DNA of 10,783 nt from an uncultured Clostridia bacterium (GTDB lineage: Bacteria; Bacillota; Clostridia; Christensenellales; Maliibacteriaceae), in the NCBI GenBank assembly GCA_934613185.1, contig CAKTSO010000056.1:1-10783 (forward strand), written 5' to 3'. The first letter of the stretch is position 1. Each line of letters begins with the position of its first letter. This document shows positions 1 to 6,857 of this stretch, piece after piece. Below the pieces are notes generated by a model. It was given only the letters and a program-made list of their open reading frames with translations. It made no database searches and was not told where the DNA came from. The translations under genes and the position numbers were made by a program.

Positions 1-67
1 CAAAATCAGCGGGAGTGAATTTCGCGGCATAATCGTCGTCAAAAAGTCTCAAATCCAAAGAATTCAT
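1..67 (-). CDS. 5' end of an unidentified gene (partial, runs off the window)
   Basis: An ATG at 67-65 opens a frame that stays open to the window edge, giving 22 residues that begin MNSLDLRLFDDDYAAKF. A Shine-Dalgarno AAGGAG at 84-79 lies 11 bases before the ATG, and a promoter-like extended -10 box lies further upstream, so the start is well supported. The gene follows the terminator of the liv operon and therefore looks like a separate transcription unit. The visible N-terminus is acidic, has no signal peptide and does not match a family I recognise. The stop and any domains lie outside the window, so no function is proposed. Confidence 0.6.
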   Translation of the reverse strand, partial: MNSLDLRLFDDDYAAKFTPADF

Positions 68-78
68 GATTGTTGCGG

Positions 79-84
79 CTCCTT
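79..84 (-). promoter_or_regulatory. Ribosome binding site of the partial gene
   Basis: AAGGAG on the minus strand, 11 bases upstream of the ATG at 67. It supports that short open frame as a real gene start. Confidence 0.6.
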
Positions 85-99
85 TTATCATTTTTCATC

Positions 100-108
100 A
101 CTATAACA
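100..108 (-). promoter_or_regulatory. Candidate extended -10 promoter for the partial gene
   Basis: The minus strand reads TGTTATAGT, an extended -10 (TGn plus TATAGT, five of six consensus bases). It lies about 33 bases before the ATG at 67 and beyond the liv terminator at 169-204. A TTGACA at 119-114 is only 8 bases away and cannot serve as the -35 for this box; the correctly spaced -35 is poor. This is a moderate candidate only. Confidence 0.4.
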
Positions 109-168
109 CACTTTGTCAAAAAAGTTCAGTTATTTTTTTAAAAGCCGCGTCATGCCGCAATCGCACAC

Positions 169-204
169 AAAAACGGCGCCCGCCAGACTGGCGGACGCCG
201 TTTT
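169..204 (-). terminator. Intrinsic terminator ending operon A
   Basis: Read on the minus strand, a 15-bp stem (arms 204-190 and 184-170) with one G-U wobble closes a five-base loop and runs into five T residues at 173-169. It starts about 10 bases after the livF-A stop codon. This is a textbook rho-independent terminator, and no other gene lies between it and livF-A, so it marks the end of operon A. Confidence 0.9.
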
Positions 205-214
205 GAAAAAGCGA

Positions 215-934
215 TTATTTGGATTTGCCCAGGTACGCCTCACGCACGCGGGGATTGGCGGCGAGCTCCGCGCCCGTTCCTTCGAGCGCAATCTGCCCCG
301 TCTCCATGACGTAGCCGCGGTCGGCGACGCGCAGCGCCGCGTTGGCGTTCTGTTCGATCAAAAGGACGGTGGTGCCTTCCTCGTTGATCTTTTTGATGAT
401 ATCGAAAATGCCGCGGACGATCAGCGGCGCAAGGCCGAGGGACGGCTCGTCCATCATCATGACCTTCGGGCGCGCCATGAGCGCGCGGCCGACGGCCAGC
501 ATCTGCTGCTCGCCGCCGGAAAGCGTCCCGGCAATCTGCCAGGAGCGTTCCTTCAAACGCGGGAAGAGCGTATAGACATGCTCCAGTTCGTCGGCGATCT
601 GCGATTTGTTGTTGATCAGATACGCGCCGATGCGAAGGTTCTCGTAAACCGTGAGATTCGGGAATACGCGCCGTCCTTCGGGGACAAGCACGATGCCGTG
701 GGCGACGAGCTTCTGCGGAGGAAGGCCCGTGACGTCTTCGCCCTCGTAAAAGATCTTGCCCTCGGTGGGATGGACAAGGCCGCTGAGCGCTTTGAGCGTC
801 GTGGACTTGCCGGCGCCGTTGGAGCCGATCAACGTCACGATCTGCCCCTGCGGAACGTCGAAGGAGACGCCGCGCAGTGCCTGAATGCCGCCGTAGCTCA
901 CTTTCAAATCACGAACTTCGATCTGGTTGCTCAT
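215..934 (-). CDS. livF: LivF-type ATPase, operon A
   Basis: This 239-residue protein is the second ATP-binding subunit of a branched-chain amino acid type ABC importer, working at the inner face of the membrane as partner of LivG. Walker A is GSNGAGKST at residues 37-45, the signature LSGGEQQ is at 138-144, and Walker B VMMMDE is at 158-163. The Q-loop position is the LivF-typical VPEGRR (E86), and the H-loop histidine is replaced by Gln in IEQN (Q195), both familiar in LivF. It ends in the family-typical REAYLG motif, and its length is normal. The ATG at 934 overlaps the livG-A stop (ATGA), and GGGGAGG lies just upstream, which implies translational coupling. It is the last gene of operon A; the terminator follows at once. 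Substrate specificity cannot be read from this subunit. Confidence 0.93.
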   Translation of the reverse strand: MSNQIEVRDLKVSYGGIQALRGVSFDVPQGQIVTLIGSNGAGKSTTLKALSGLVHPTEGKIFYEGEDVTGLPPQKLVAHGIVLVPEGRRVFPNLTVYENLRIGAYLINNKSQIADELEHVYTLFPRLKERSWQIAGTLSGGEQQMLAVGRALMARPKVMMMDEPSLGLAPLIVRGIFDIIKKINEEGTTVLLIEQNANAALRVADRGYVMETGQIALEGTGAELAANPRVREAYLGKSK

Positions 935-1767
935 GCTTCTTCCTCCCCAAGGTAGGCCGCGATGACCGCCGGATTGCTCTGGACCTCGTTCGGCGTTCCC
1001 TGCGCGATCTGCTTGCCGAAGTCGATGACATAGATGCGGTCGGAAATGCCCATGACAAGATCCATATGATGCTCGATCATGAAGACGGTCAGCTTGAATT
1101 CGTCGCGGATGCGGCAGATCAGCTCCATCAGTTCCGCCGTCTCCTGCGGGTTCATGCCCGCGGCGGGTTCGTCGAGCAGAAGAAGCTGCGGACGCGTGGC
1201 CAGCGCGCGCGCGATCTCGACGTGACGCTGCTTGCCGTAAGGAAGGTTGGCGGAGACTTCGTCCGCCACGTCCTCCAGACCCATAAAGCGAATGTACTTC
1301 ATCGCCTCTTCGCGCATGGCGCGCTCTTCCTTCATGCCGAGGCCGACCATCGCCGCAACGGGGTTGGTCTTGACGTACATATGCATGGCGACGAGCACGT
1401 TTTCAAGCACCGTCATGGTCTTAAACAGGCGGATGTTCTGGAACGTGCGCGCGATGCCCAGTTTGGTGATGCGGTCGGGCGTACGGCGCACGACGTGGGT
1501 ATACTCGCCCGCGCCGCTTCCGGCGTAGAGTTTTTTCATCTTGCCGTGCGGATGATTTTCCAAAAGCGTCTCGCCGTTGAAGACGATGCGGCCGTTCGTG
1601 GGTTCGTACACGCCAGTCACGCAGTTGAATGCGGTCGTCTTGCCCGCGCCGTTGGGGCCGATCAGCGCGACGATCTCCCCTTCGTTGACGTCAAGGGACA
1701 GATCGTTGACGGCGATGACGCCGCCGAACTGCATCGTGACATGTTCCAGTTTCAGAACGTTTTTCAT
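931..1767 (-). CDS. livG: LivG-type ATPase, operon A
   Basis: This 278-residue protein is the first ATP-binding subunit of the operon A importer. Walker A GPNGAGKTT is at residues 37-45, the Q-loop RTFQN has Q110, the LivG-style signature LPYGKQ is at 175-180, Walker B LLLLDE is at 195-200, and the H-loop IEHH has H233. The LPYG in place of LSGG is normal for LivG. The oddity is a stretch of about 24 extra residues (about 75-100, with KMKKLYAGSGAGEYT) between the beta-hairpin and the Q-loop, absent from livG-B and from E. coli LivG as I recall it. The start at 1767 shares one base with the livM-A stop (TGATG), and GGAGGTG lies about six bases ahead, so translation is probably coupled. It should pair with livF-A, which overlaps its stop by four bases. 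Confidence 0.93.
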   Translation of the reverse strand: MKNVLKLEHVTMQFGGVIAVNDLSLDVNEGEIVALIGPNGAGKTTAFNCVTGVYEPTNGRIVFNGETLLENHPHGKMKKLYAGSGAGEYTHVVRRTPDRITKLGIARTFQNIRLFKTMTVLENVLVAMHMYVKTNPVAAMVGLGMKEERAMREEAMKYIRFMGLEDVADEVSANLPYGKQRHVEIARALATRPQLLLLDEPAAGMNPQETAELMELICRIRDEFKLTVFMIEHHMDLVMGISDRIYVIDFGKQIAQGTPNEVQSNPAVIAAYLGEEEA

Positions 1768-2882
1768 CAGCGCACCTCCTCGGACGAAGCGTTCGCCTTT
1801 TTGGCAAGTCGGCGCGCCTTTTTGTCCCGCAATCGCTGCGGTAATGTCTTAAAGAATCGTATCAGCGCGTCGAGCGAATACTCGCGCGTGCCCATGATAC
1901 CCTGGCGATAGAACAGAACGATCGCCATGATGATGATCGAGAAGACGACCATACGGAAACCGGAGCGAAGCAGCGGCAGTTTGAACGAGCCGAGGAACGT
2001 CTCCTGATCGAGGAAGCGCAGCCACCATTCGCTCGAAGCAATATAAAGGAAGGAAGCAAGCACGCTGCCGGTCATGGAGCCGATGCCGCCGATGACGACG
2101 ATCAAAAGGATCTCGTACGTCATGGACGACTTGAACGCGTTTGCCTGCACGGTGGACTGATACATCGCAAGCAGCGCCCCGCCGACGCCCGCGAAGAACG
2201 AGCTGATGACAAACGCCATCTGCTTATGGCGGAACAGGTTGACGCCCATGGCCTCCGCCGCGATCTCATTGTCGCGGATGGCTTTGAACGCGCGGCCGTA
2301 GGACGAATTGATCAAGATCACGATCAGCGCGATCGACACCGTCGCCACGGCGAACGGGAACAGGATCGTGTTGAACGTCGGGAATTTTTTCAGAAGGTTG
2401 GAGCCGTTCGTGACGGGGCCGAGACCGTCGTACTGCATGAACGCGCGGATGATCTCCGCAAAGCCGAGCGTCGCAATGGCAAGATAGTCGCTCTTCAGGC
2501 GCAGCACGGGCAGACCGATCAAAAACGCGAACACCGCCGCGATCACGCCGCCGAGGACGATGGCAACGATCACGGGGAGCGTGAAGTTGACGATACCGCC
2601 GTCAAAGTACTGATAGACGTCCGCGCGCGCTTCCATCGGAATGGTGAAGATCGCGTAAGTGTACGCACCAAGGAGCATGAAGCCCGCCTGGCCGAGCGAG
2701 AACAGGCCGGTGAAACCGTTGACGAGATTCATCGACACGGCAATCAGCGCGTAGATCGAGCCTTTTTCCAGAACGGTGATCAGCATGGAGGAAGGCGGCA
2801 GGACGCGTTCGAGCACAAACAGCAGAACGAACATCGCCGCGATCATGGAAAGATTGATGATTGTCTTTTTTTTCTTGCTCAT
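1767..2882 (-). CDS. livM: LivM-type permease, operon A
   Basis: This 371-residue integral membrane protein is one half of the transport channel, partner of LivH-A. After a short lysine-rich start (MSKKKK) come roughly nine to ten hydrophobic segments. Conserved LivM motifs include SLGQAGFMLLGAY near residue 62, LKSDYLAIATLGFAEIIR in the middle, and the cytoplasmic coupling loop GRAFKAIRDNEIAAEAMGV that contacts the ATPases. The last 40 or so residues form a basic tail (QRLRDKKARRLAKK) that should be cytoplasmic. The ATG at 2882 lies five bases after the livH-A stop, with an AGAAGGTG ribosome site overlapping the livH end. Family assignment is secure; the transported solute is not shown by the sequence. 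Confidence 0.92.
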   Translation of the reverse strand: MSKKKKTIINLSMIAAMFVLLFVLERVLPPSSMLITVLEKGSIYALIAVSMNLVNGFTGLFSLGQAGFMLLGAYTYAIFTIPMEARADVYQYFDGGIVNFTLPVIVAIVLGGVIAAVFAFLIGLPVLRLKSDYLAIATLGFAEIIRAFMQYDGLGPVTNGSNLLKKFPTFNTILFPFAVATVSIALIVILINSSYGRAFKAIRDNEIAAEAMGVNLFRHKQMAFVISSFFAGVGGALLAMYQSTVQANAFKSSMTYEILLIVVIGGIGSMTGSVLASFLYIASSEWWLRFLDQETFLGSFKLPLLRSGFRMVVFSIIIMAIVLFYRQGIMGTREYSLDALIRFFKTLPQRLRDKKARRLAKKANASSEEVR

Positions 2883-2887
2883 GTTTC

Positions 2888-3772
2888 TTACACCTTCTCC
2901 GACTGCTTCTCGCCGAACAGACCGTTGGGCTTAACGACCAAAATCACGATCAAAAGCGCGAACGTGAACGCGTCACTGAACGTCGTCAGGCCGACAGCCT
3001 TGACAAGGTTCTCGCAGATGCCGATGATGAACGCGCCGATGACCGCGCCGGGGATCGAACCGATGCCGCCGAACACCGCCGCAACGAACGCCTTCAAGCC
3101 CGGCATCGCGCCGATCGTCGGCGTGACGGTCGTATAGCGGGAAAAATAAAGGATCGAACCGATCGCCGCCAGGAACGAACCGATGATGAACGTCGTGGAA
3201 ATGACGGCGTTGATATTGATCCCCATCAACTGGCTCGTTTCAAAGTCGCGCGAGACGGCGCGCATCGCGATGCCGATCTTGGTATAGCGGATAAGCGCGA
3301 CAAGCGCCACGACGAGGACCAGCGTCAAAATGGGCGTGATGACCGTTACGCGGGACGTGGAGATCGAGCCGAGCATGATCGTGTCGCCGATCCACGGGAT
3401 CGTCGGATAGATTTTGGCCAGGCCGCCGGTGACATACCAGGCGACGTTCTGCAAAAGATAGGAGACGCCGATGGCGGAGATCATGATCGACATGCGCGGC
3501 GCGCTTCGAAGCGGCTTATAGGCCACGCGCTCGATCAGAACGCCGAGCCCGACGGTCAGAAGAATGACCACGGGAACCGAAACGGCGAGCGGCATCGTCG
3601 CCGAGGCATAGACCATGACCAAACCGGCAACCATAAACACATCGCCATGGGCGAAGTTAATCAATCGCAGAATACCGTATACCATGGTATAACCGATTGC
3701 AATCAGTGCGTATTGACCGCCGACGGAAATGCCCGTCAAAAGATACGGCAGGTTATTGGTAATAAAGTCCAT
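2888..3772 (-). CDS. livH: LivH-type permease, operon A
   Basis: This 294-residue membrane protein is the other half of the channel of importer A. It has about eight hydrophobic segments and the LivH hallmarks GYTMVYGILRLINFAHGD near the N-terminus, ERVAYKPLR, the ATPase-coupling stretch MRAVSRDFETSQLMGIN, and AVFGGIGSIPGA near the C-terminus. Length is usual. The ATG at 3772 has GGAGG nine bases upstream. The gene is 134 bases from livK-A, with a terminator hairpin in that gap and no convincing promoter after it, so its expression probably depends on read-through from livK-A. It is followed at five bases by livM-A. Confidence 0.93.
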   Translation of the reverse strand: MDFITNNLPYLLTGISVGGQYALIAIGYTMVYGILRLINFAHGDVFMVAGLVMVYASATMPLAVSVPVVILLTVGLGVLIERVAYKPLRSAPRMSIMISAIGVSYLLQNVAWYVTGGLAKIYPTIPWIGDTIMLGSISTSRVTVITPILTLVLVVALVALIRYTKIGIAMRAVSRDFETSQLMGININAVISTTFIIGSFLAAIGSILYFSRYTTVTPTIGAMPGLKAFVAAVFGGIGSIPGAVIGAFIIGICENLVKAVGLTTFSDAFTFALLIVILVVKPNGLFGEKQSEKV

Positions 3773-3827
3773 GAAGAGAAGCCTCCGTTTGGGGATCGTC
3801 GCGCAAAGAATTCTTCACGCATCCGGC

Positions 3828-3872
3828 AAAAAATTGCGCGGCAAGGGCATTGCACACCCCAGCCGCGCAATT
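3828..3872 (-). terminator. Hairpin terminator or attenuator between livK-A and livH-A
   Basis: On the minus strand an 11-bp perfect stem (arms 3872-3862 and 3842-3832) encloses a 19-base loop, whose GGG and CCC could pair further. It runs into six T residues at 3833-3828. It lies 35 bases after the livK-A stop. The form is that of an intrinsic terminator, but the transporter genes follow with no clear promoter of their own, so partial termination is the likely role: more binding protein than membrane subunits. Confidence 0.8.
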
Positions 3873-3906
3873 ATGTCGTTCACTTATGACAGCGATTGAT
3901 CGGGAA

Positions 3907-5097
3907 TCAGTCGATATCCGCGACAGACTGGGTCTTCAGGAAGACGAACGCACCGTCGCCGGTCGCGTCGACCGTCTTAATGTAAGCCATATCTTTGTTC
4001 GCATCGCCGGTCTCGTTAAAGGTGATGGAGCCCGTCACGCCGTCGTAGGAAACACCGGCCAGCGCATCTTTGATCGCTTCGGGATCGGCGCTGTCGGCCG
4101 CCTTGATCGCCTCAACGGCAGTCATGTAAGCGTCATAGCCCAGAGCGGAAACCGCCGCAACGATGTCATTGTCACCGTTGTTGGTCAGATTCTTGGCATC
4201 GGCGTTCAGGAATTCTTTGAAGCCCTTGACGAAATCGGCCGCAACCGTGGAGGTCGTATCGTTCTCATCGAAGAAGGTGGACAGATAAACCTCGGCATCC
4301 GTACCGACAGCCGCGTTGATGATCGCGGAGTTTTCCCAAGTATCGCCCGCCAGAAGCGGCATGTCAAGACCCTCGGCGACCGCCTGCGTGATCACATAGG
4401 AAGCAACCGTCGTAGACGTCGGGCAGAAGAACACGTCGGCATTCTCCTTCTTAGCTGCAGTCAGATACGCGGTGAAGTCGCTGGAACCCTCGGGGAAGTC
4501 AGCGGTGACCACTTCGCCGCCCATCTTCTCAAACGCTTCGGCAAAGTAGTTGCCGAGGCCGGCGGAGTAGTCGTCGCCAAGCTGCGTCAGAACGTAAGCT
4601 TTCTTTGCGCCGAACTCATCCATGGCAAAGTTCGCCATGACGGTGCCCTGGAAGGGATCCAGGAAGCAAACACGATAGTAATAGTCGTTGCCGGCGGTGA
4701 CCTGCGGGTTGGTGCAGGAGCAGCCGATGGCCGGAATGCCCGCGTCGGAGAAGATCTCGCCCGCCGCGATGGACACGCCGGAACCGTAAGATCCGAGAAC
4801 CACGGAGACCTTCGCGGAAACCAGGCTCTGTGCCGCGGAGACGGCCTTGCTGGTATCAGACTGGTTATCAACTTCAACCAGCTCGATATCGTAGGTCTGA
4901 CCGCCGATCTCAACCGAAGGAACGACCTGGTTGGCATAGCGGATGCCAAGCACTTCCTGCTTGCCGCCCGCGCCGTTGTCGCCCGAAGCCGGTTCAAAAA
5001 CGCCGATCTTGATGACGTTGTTCTTCTTGCCGCAGCCGGTAAGCGCAAGCGACAGAACCATCGCAAGCGTCAGCATCAAAACAAGAAACTTCTTCAT
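3907..5097 (-). CDS. livK: Periplasmic-binding-type lipoprotein, LivK family, operon A
   Basis: This 396-residue substrate-binding protein of the type I (LIV-BP-like) fold should capture the solute outside the cell for LivHMGF-A. A lipoprotein signal peptide (MKKFLVLMLTLAMVLSL) ends in the lipobox LTGC with C22 as the lipidated residue. The mature part starts VIKIGVFEPASGDNG and has the ligand-site regions GSYGSG (about 102-107), GCSCTNP (about 125-131) and RVCFLDPFQG (142-151). I chose the ATG at 5097 because AGAGG lies eight bases upstream and the signal peptide begins there; an in-frame ATG at 5115 has no ribosome site and would add six residues before MKK. It is preceded by a promoter candidate and followed by a hairpin terminator. 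The ligand is probably an amino acid, but this is unproved; similarity to livK-B is low. Confidence 0.9.
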   Translation of the reverse strand: MKKFLVLMLTLAMVLSLALTGCGKKNNVIKIGVFEPASGDNGAGGKQEVLGIRYANQVVPSVEIGGQTYDIELVEVDNQSDTSKAVSAAQSLVSAKVSVVLGSYGSGVSIAAGEIFSDAGIPAIGCSCTNPQVTAGNDYYYRVCFLDPFQGTVMANFAMDEFGAKKAYVLTQLGDDYSAGLGNYFAEAFEKMGGEVVTADFPEGSSDFTAYLTAAKKENADVFFCPTSTTVASYVITQAVAEGLDMPLLAGDTWENSAIINAAVGTDAEVYLSTFFDENDTTSTVAADFVKGFKEFLNADAKNLTNNGDNDIVAAVSALGYDAYMTAVEAIKAADSADPEAIKDALAGVSYDGVTGSITFNETGDANKDMAYIKTVDATGDGAFVFLKTQSVADID

Positions 5098-5105
5098 GCT
5101 TACTA

Positions 5106-5110
5106 CCTCT
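5106..5110 (-). promoter_or_regulatory. Ribosome binding site deciding the livK-A start
   Basis: AGAGG on the minus strand, eight bases before the ATG at 5097. It lies inside the six-codon extension that would arise from the ATG at 5115, which argues for the shorter start. Confidence 0.65.
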
Positions 5111-5136
5111 TCCATAACAGATTGTTGTAAACCAAC

Positions 5137-5152
5137 GTGGTAACTTTATCAC
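5137..5152 (-). promoter_or_regulatory. Imperfect palindrome over the livK-A -10 box, possible operator
   Basis: The minus strand reads GTGATAAAGTTACCAC; the outer arms GTGATA and TACCAC pair at five of six positions. It covers the proposed -10 hexamer, a place where a repressor would block RNA polymerase. It is short and imperfect, so chance is possible. Confidence 0.3.
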
Positions 5153-5171
5153 GATACGGTTCGTTTTGCAA
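5143..5171 (-). promoter_or_regulatory. Candidate promoter of operon A (livK-A)
   Basis: On the minus strand TTGCAA (5171-5166, four of six consensus) and TAAAGT (5148-5143, four of six) are separated by exactly 17 bases. Predicted transcription would start near 5136, leaving a leader of about 39 bases before the livK-A ATG. It is the best-spaced pair in the short gap upstream of operon A, though weaker than the operon B promoter. Confidence 0.5.
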
Positions 5172-5247
5172 GTTTTTTGGCAATTGTTTGCAGTTTCTGC
5201 CGCTATTTTTTGTGTTTTACACAGAAAGCCCCTTCATTTTGCAACTT
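5161..5247 (-). repeat. 14-base direct repeat pair upstream of livK-A
   Basis: AACTTGCAAAACGA (5174-5161) and AAGTTGCAAAATGA (5247-5234) on the minus strand differ at two of fourteen positions and start 73 bases apart, about seven helical turns. The nearer copy covers the -35 hexamer. A looser third copy (AACTGCAAACAA) lies at 5195-5184. Such an arrangement could be paired regulator sites, or AT-rich coincidence. Confidence 0.35.
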
Positions 5248-5258
5248 GTATGCAAAAT
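5236..5258. repeat. 8-bp perfect inverted repeat in the operon B-operon A gap
   Basis: ATTTTGCA and TGCAAAAT flank seven bases. There is no T-run after it on either strand and the stem is AT-rich, so it is a poor terminator. It overlaps the distal copy of the direct repeat and could be a protein-binding site. The remaining bases of the 5098-5308 gap hold nothing else I can name, and no GC-rich terminator follows livF-B. Confidence 0.4.
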
Positions 5259-5308
5259 TATGCTTTCCGATGCAGCCCCTCGAATGCGTTCCGGCGCGCT
5301 TTTTAAAA

Positions 5309-6019
5309 TCAGCCGCCAAGATACGCGCGGCGCACCGCGTCGTTTTCCAAAAGCTCCGCGCCGGTACCGGTCGTGACGATCGCGCCGGTCTCCAGAACGT
5401 AGCCGCGGTCGGCGACGGAAAGCGCCATCTGCGCGTTCTGTTCGACCAGAAGAATCGTCGTGCCGTTTTGATGCAGCCGACGGATAATATCGAAGATCTG
5501 CTCGACCAGGATGGGCGCAAGGCCCATGGAGGGTTCGTCGAGCATCAGAAGCTGCGGCTTGCTCATCAGCGCACGTCCCATGGCGAGCATCTGCTGTTCG
5601 CCGCCGGAAAGCGTGCCCGCGACCTGGCGATGACGCTCTTTCAAGCGCGGGAACTGTTCGTAGACTCCGGCAATGGAATCGGCAATCTCCGACGCGTTAC
5701 GCGTAAAGGCGCCCATTTCGAGGTTCTCCTCGACGCTCATCTGCAAGAAGACACGGCGGCCTTCGGGAACCTGCGCAAGACCCAAAGAGACGATCTTATG
5801 AGCGGGCATGTGCGAGATGGGCTTATCCATAAAGGTGATCTGGCCCGTCTTGGAGCGCAGAAGACCGCTGATGGTCTGAAGCGTCGTGGATTTGCCCGCG
5901 CCGTTGGCGCCGATCAGCGTCACGACTTCGCCCTTGTTGACCTCGAAGGAGACGTTTTTAATGGCATGAATGTTGCCGTAATAGACATTCATGTTTTCAA
6001 CTTTCAGCATCGATTCCAT
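5309..6019 (-). CDS. livF: LivF-type ATPase, operon B
   Basis: This 236-residue protein is the LivF ATP-binding subunit of importer B. Walker A GANGAGKST is at residues 37-45, VPEGRRVF with E86 takes the Q-loop position, the signature LSGGEQQ is at 137-143, Walker B LLMLDE is at 157-162, and VEQN has Q194 in the H-loop place. It ends RRAYLGG as in E. coli LivF. By eye about half or more of its residues match livF-A, so the two are paralogues from an old duplication or separate acquisition, not a fresh copy. The ATG at 6019 has AAGGAGG nine bases ahead; a second in-frame ATG three codons later lacks as good a spacing. It starts four bases after livG-B and ends operon B, with no obvious terminator behind it. 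Confidence 0.93.
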   Translation of the reverse strand: MESMLKVENMNVYYGNIHAIKNVSFEVNKGEVVTLIGANGAGKSTTLQTISGLLRSKTGQITFMDKPISHMPAHKIVSLGLAQVPEGRRVFLQMSVEENLEMGAFTRNASEIADSIAGVYEQFPRLKERHRQVAGTLSGGEQQMLAMGRALMSKPQLLMLDEPSMGLAPILVEQIFDIIRRLHQNGTTILLVEQNAQMALSVADRGYVLETGAIVTTGTGAELLENDAVRRAYLGG

Positions 6020-6023
6020 CGCT

Positions 6024-6854
6024 TCAAGCCTCCTTCTTCTTGCCCAGATACGCTTCGATGACGACGGGGTTGCTCTGAATCTGCGCGGGCGTGCCCTTGG
6101 CGATGATGCGGCCGTAGTTCAAAACCACGATGCCTTCGCAGATGCCCATGACGAGCGACATGTCGTGTTCGATCAGCATGATGGCGATCTTGAACGTGTC
6201 GCGGATCTTGCGGATGTTCTCCATCAATTCCGCCGTTTCGGAAGGGTTCATGCCGGCCGCCGGTTCGTCCAGAAGCAGAAGCGACGGGTTCGTCGCCAAC
6301 GCGCGGACGATCTCAAGTCGACGCTGCGCGCCGTACGGCAGCGCGCCCGCCTGGACGTCCGCCATATCCTCCATGCCGAAGATGGACAGAAGCTCCATCG
6401 CGCGATCGTGCGCCTGACGCTCCTTCTTCCAATAGGAAGGAAGACGCAGGATGCCGGAAGCGGTGGTGTAAGGCGTCTGATTGTGAAGGCCGACTTTGAC
6501 GTTGTCCTCCACGCTCATGCGCTGGAACAGGCGGATGTTCTGGAACGTACGGGCAATGCCTTCGCGGTTGACCTGAACGGTGTTCATGTTCAGCGTGTCG
6601 TGGCCGTTCAAAAGGATCGTGCCGTGCGTGGGCTGATAGACTTTGGTAATGAGGTTGAAGACCGTCGTCTTGCCCGCGCCGTTGGGGCCGATCAGTCCCG
6701 CGATCTCGGTGCGGCCGATGGTCATATCAAAATCCGCAACGGCGGTCAGGCCGCCGAAATCGATTCCAAGGTGGCGCGTTTCCAAAACGGGAATTTTTCC
6801 GAGATCTCGCTCGGGAATGATCGCATGCGTCGGGACGGGAACCATTTTGCTCAT
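6024..6854 (-). CDS. livG: LivG-type ATPase, operon B
   Basis: This 276-residue protein is the LivG ATP-binding subunit of importer B. Walker A GPNGAGKTT is at residues 56-64, RTFQN has Q105, the signature LPYGAQ is at 172-177, Walker B LLLLDE is at 192-197, and IEHD has H230. About 20 residues (MSKMVPVPTHAIIPERDLGK) precede the usual LivG start at the first beta-strand (VLETRHLGIDFGG). The upstream ATG at 6854 is preferred because AAAGGGGG sits eight bases ahead of it. It lacks the 24-residue insertion seen in livG-A. One residue in the late part, ICEGIVVLNYG, departs from the more common SDRIYV pattern. It is three bases from livM-B and four from livF-B, in a tight operon. Confidence 0.92.
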   Translation of the reverse strand: MSKMVPVPTHAIIPERDLGKIPVLETRHLGIDFGGLTAVADFDMTIGRTEIAGLIGPNGAGKTTVFNLITKVYQPTHGTILLNGHDTLNMNTVQVNREGIARTFQNIRLFQRMSVEDNVKVGLHNQTPYTTASGILRLPSYWKKERQAHDRAMELLSIFGMEDMADVQAGALPYGAQRRLEIVRALATNPSLLLLDEPAAGMNPSETAELMENIRKIRDTFKIAIMLIEHDMSLVMGICEGIVVLNYGRIIAKGTPAQIQSNPVVIEAYLGKKKEA

Positions 6855-6857
6855 CGT

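Noticed and set aside
114..119. TTGACA as -35 box for the partial gene at the left edge
   Set aside because: It is only eight bases from the TATAGT box, far short of the usual 17, and no -10 box lies at the proper distance.
3804..3816. AAGAATTCTT palindrome between the livK-A terminator and livH-A
   Set aside because: Ten bases, AT-rich and around an EcoRI-like core; too short and too common to call a site.
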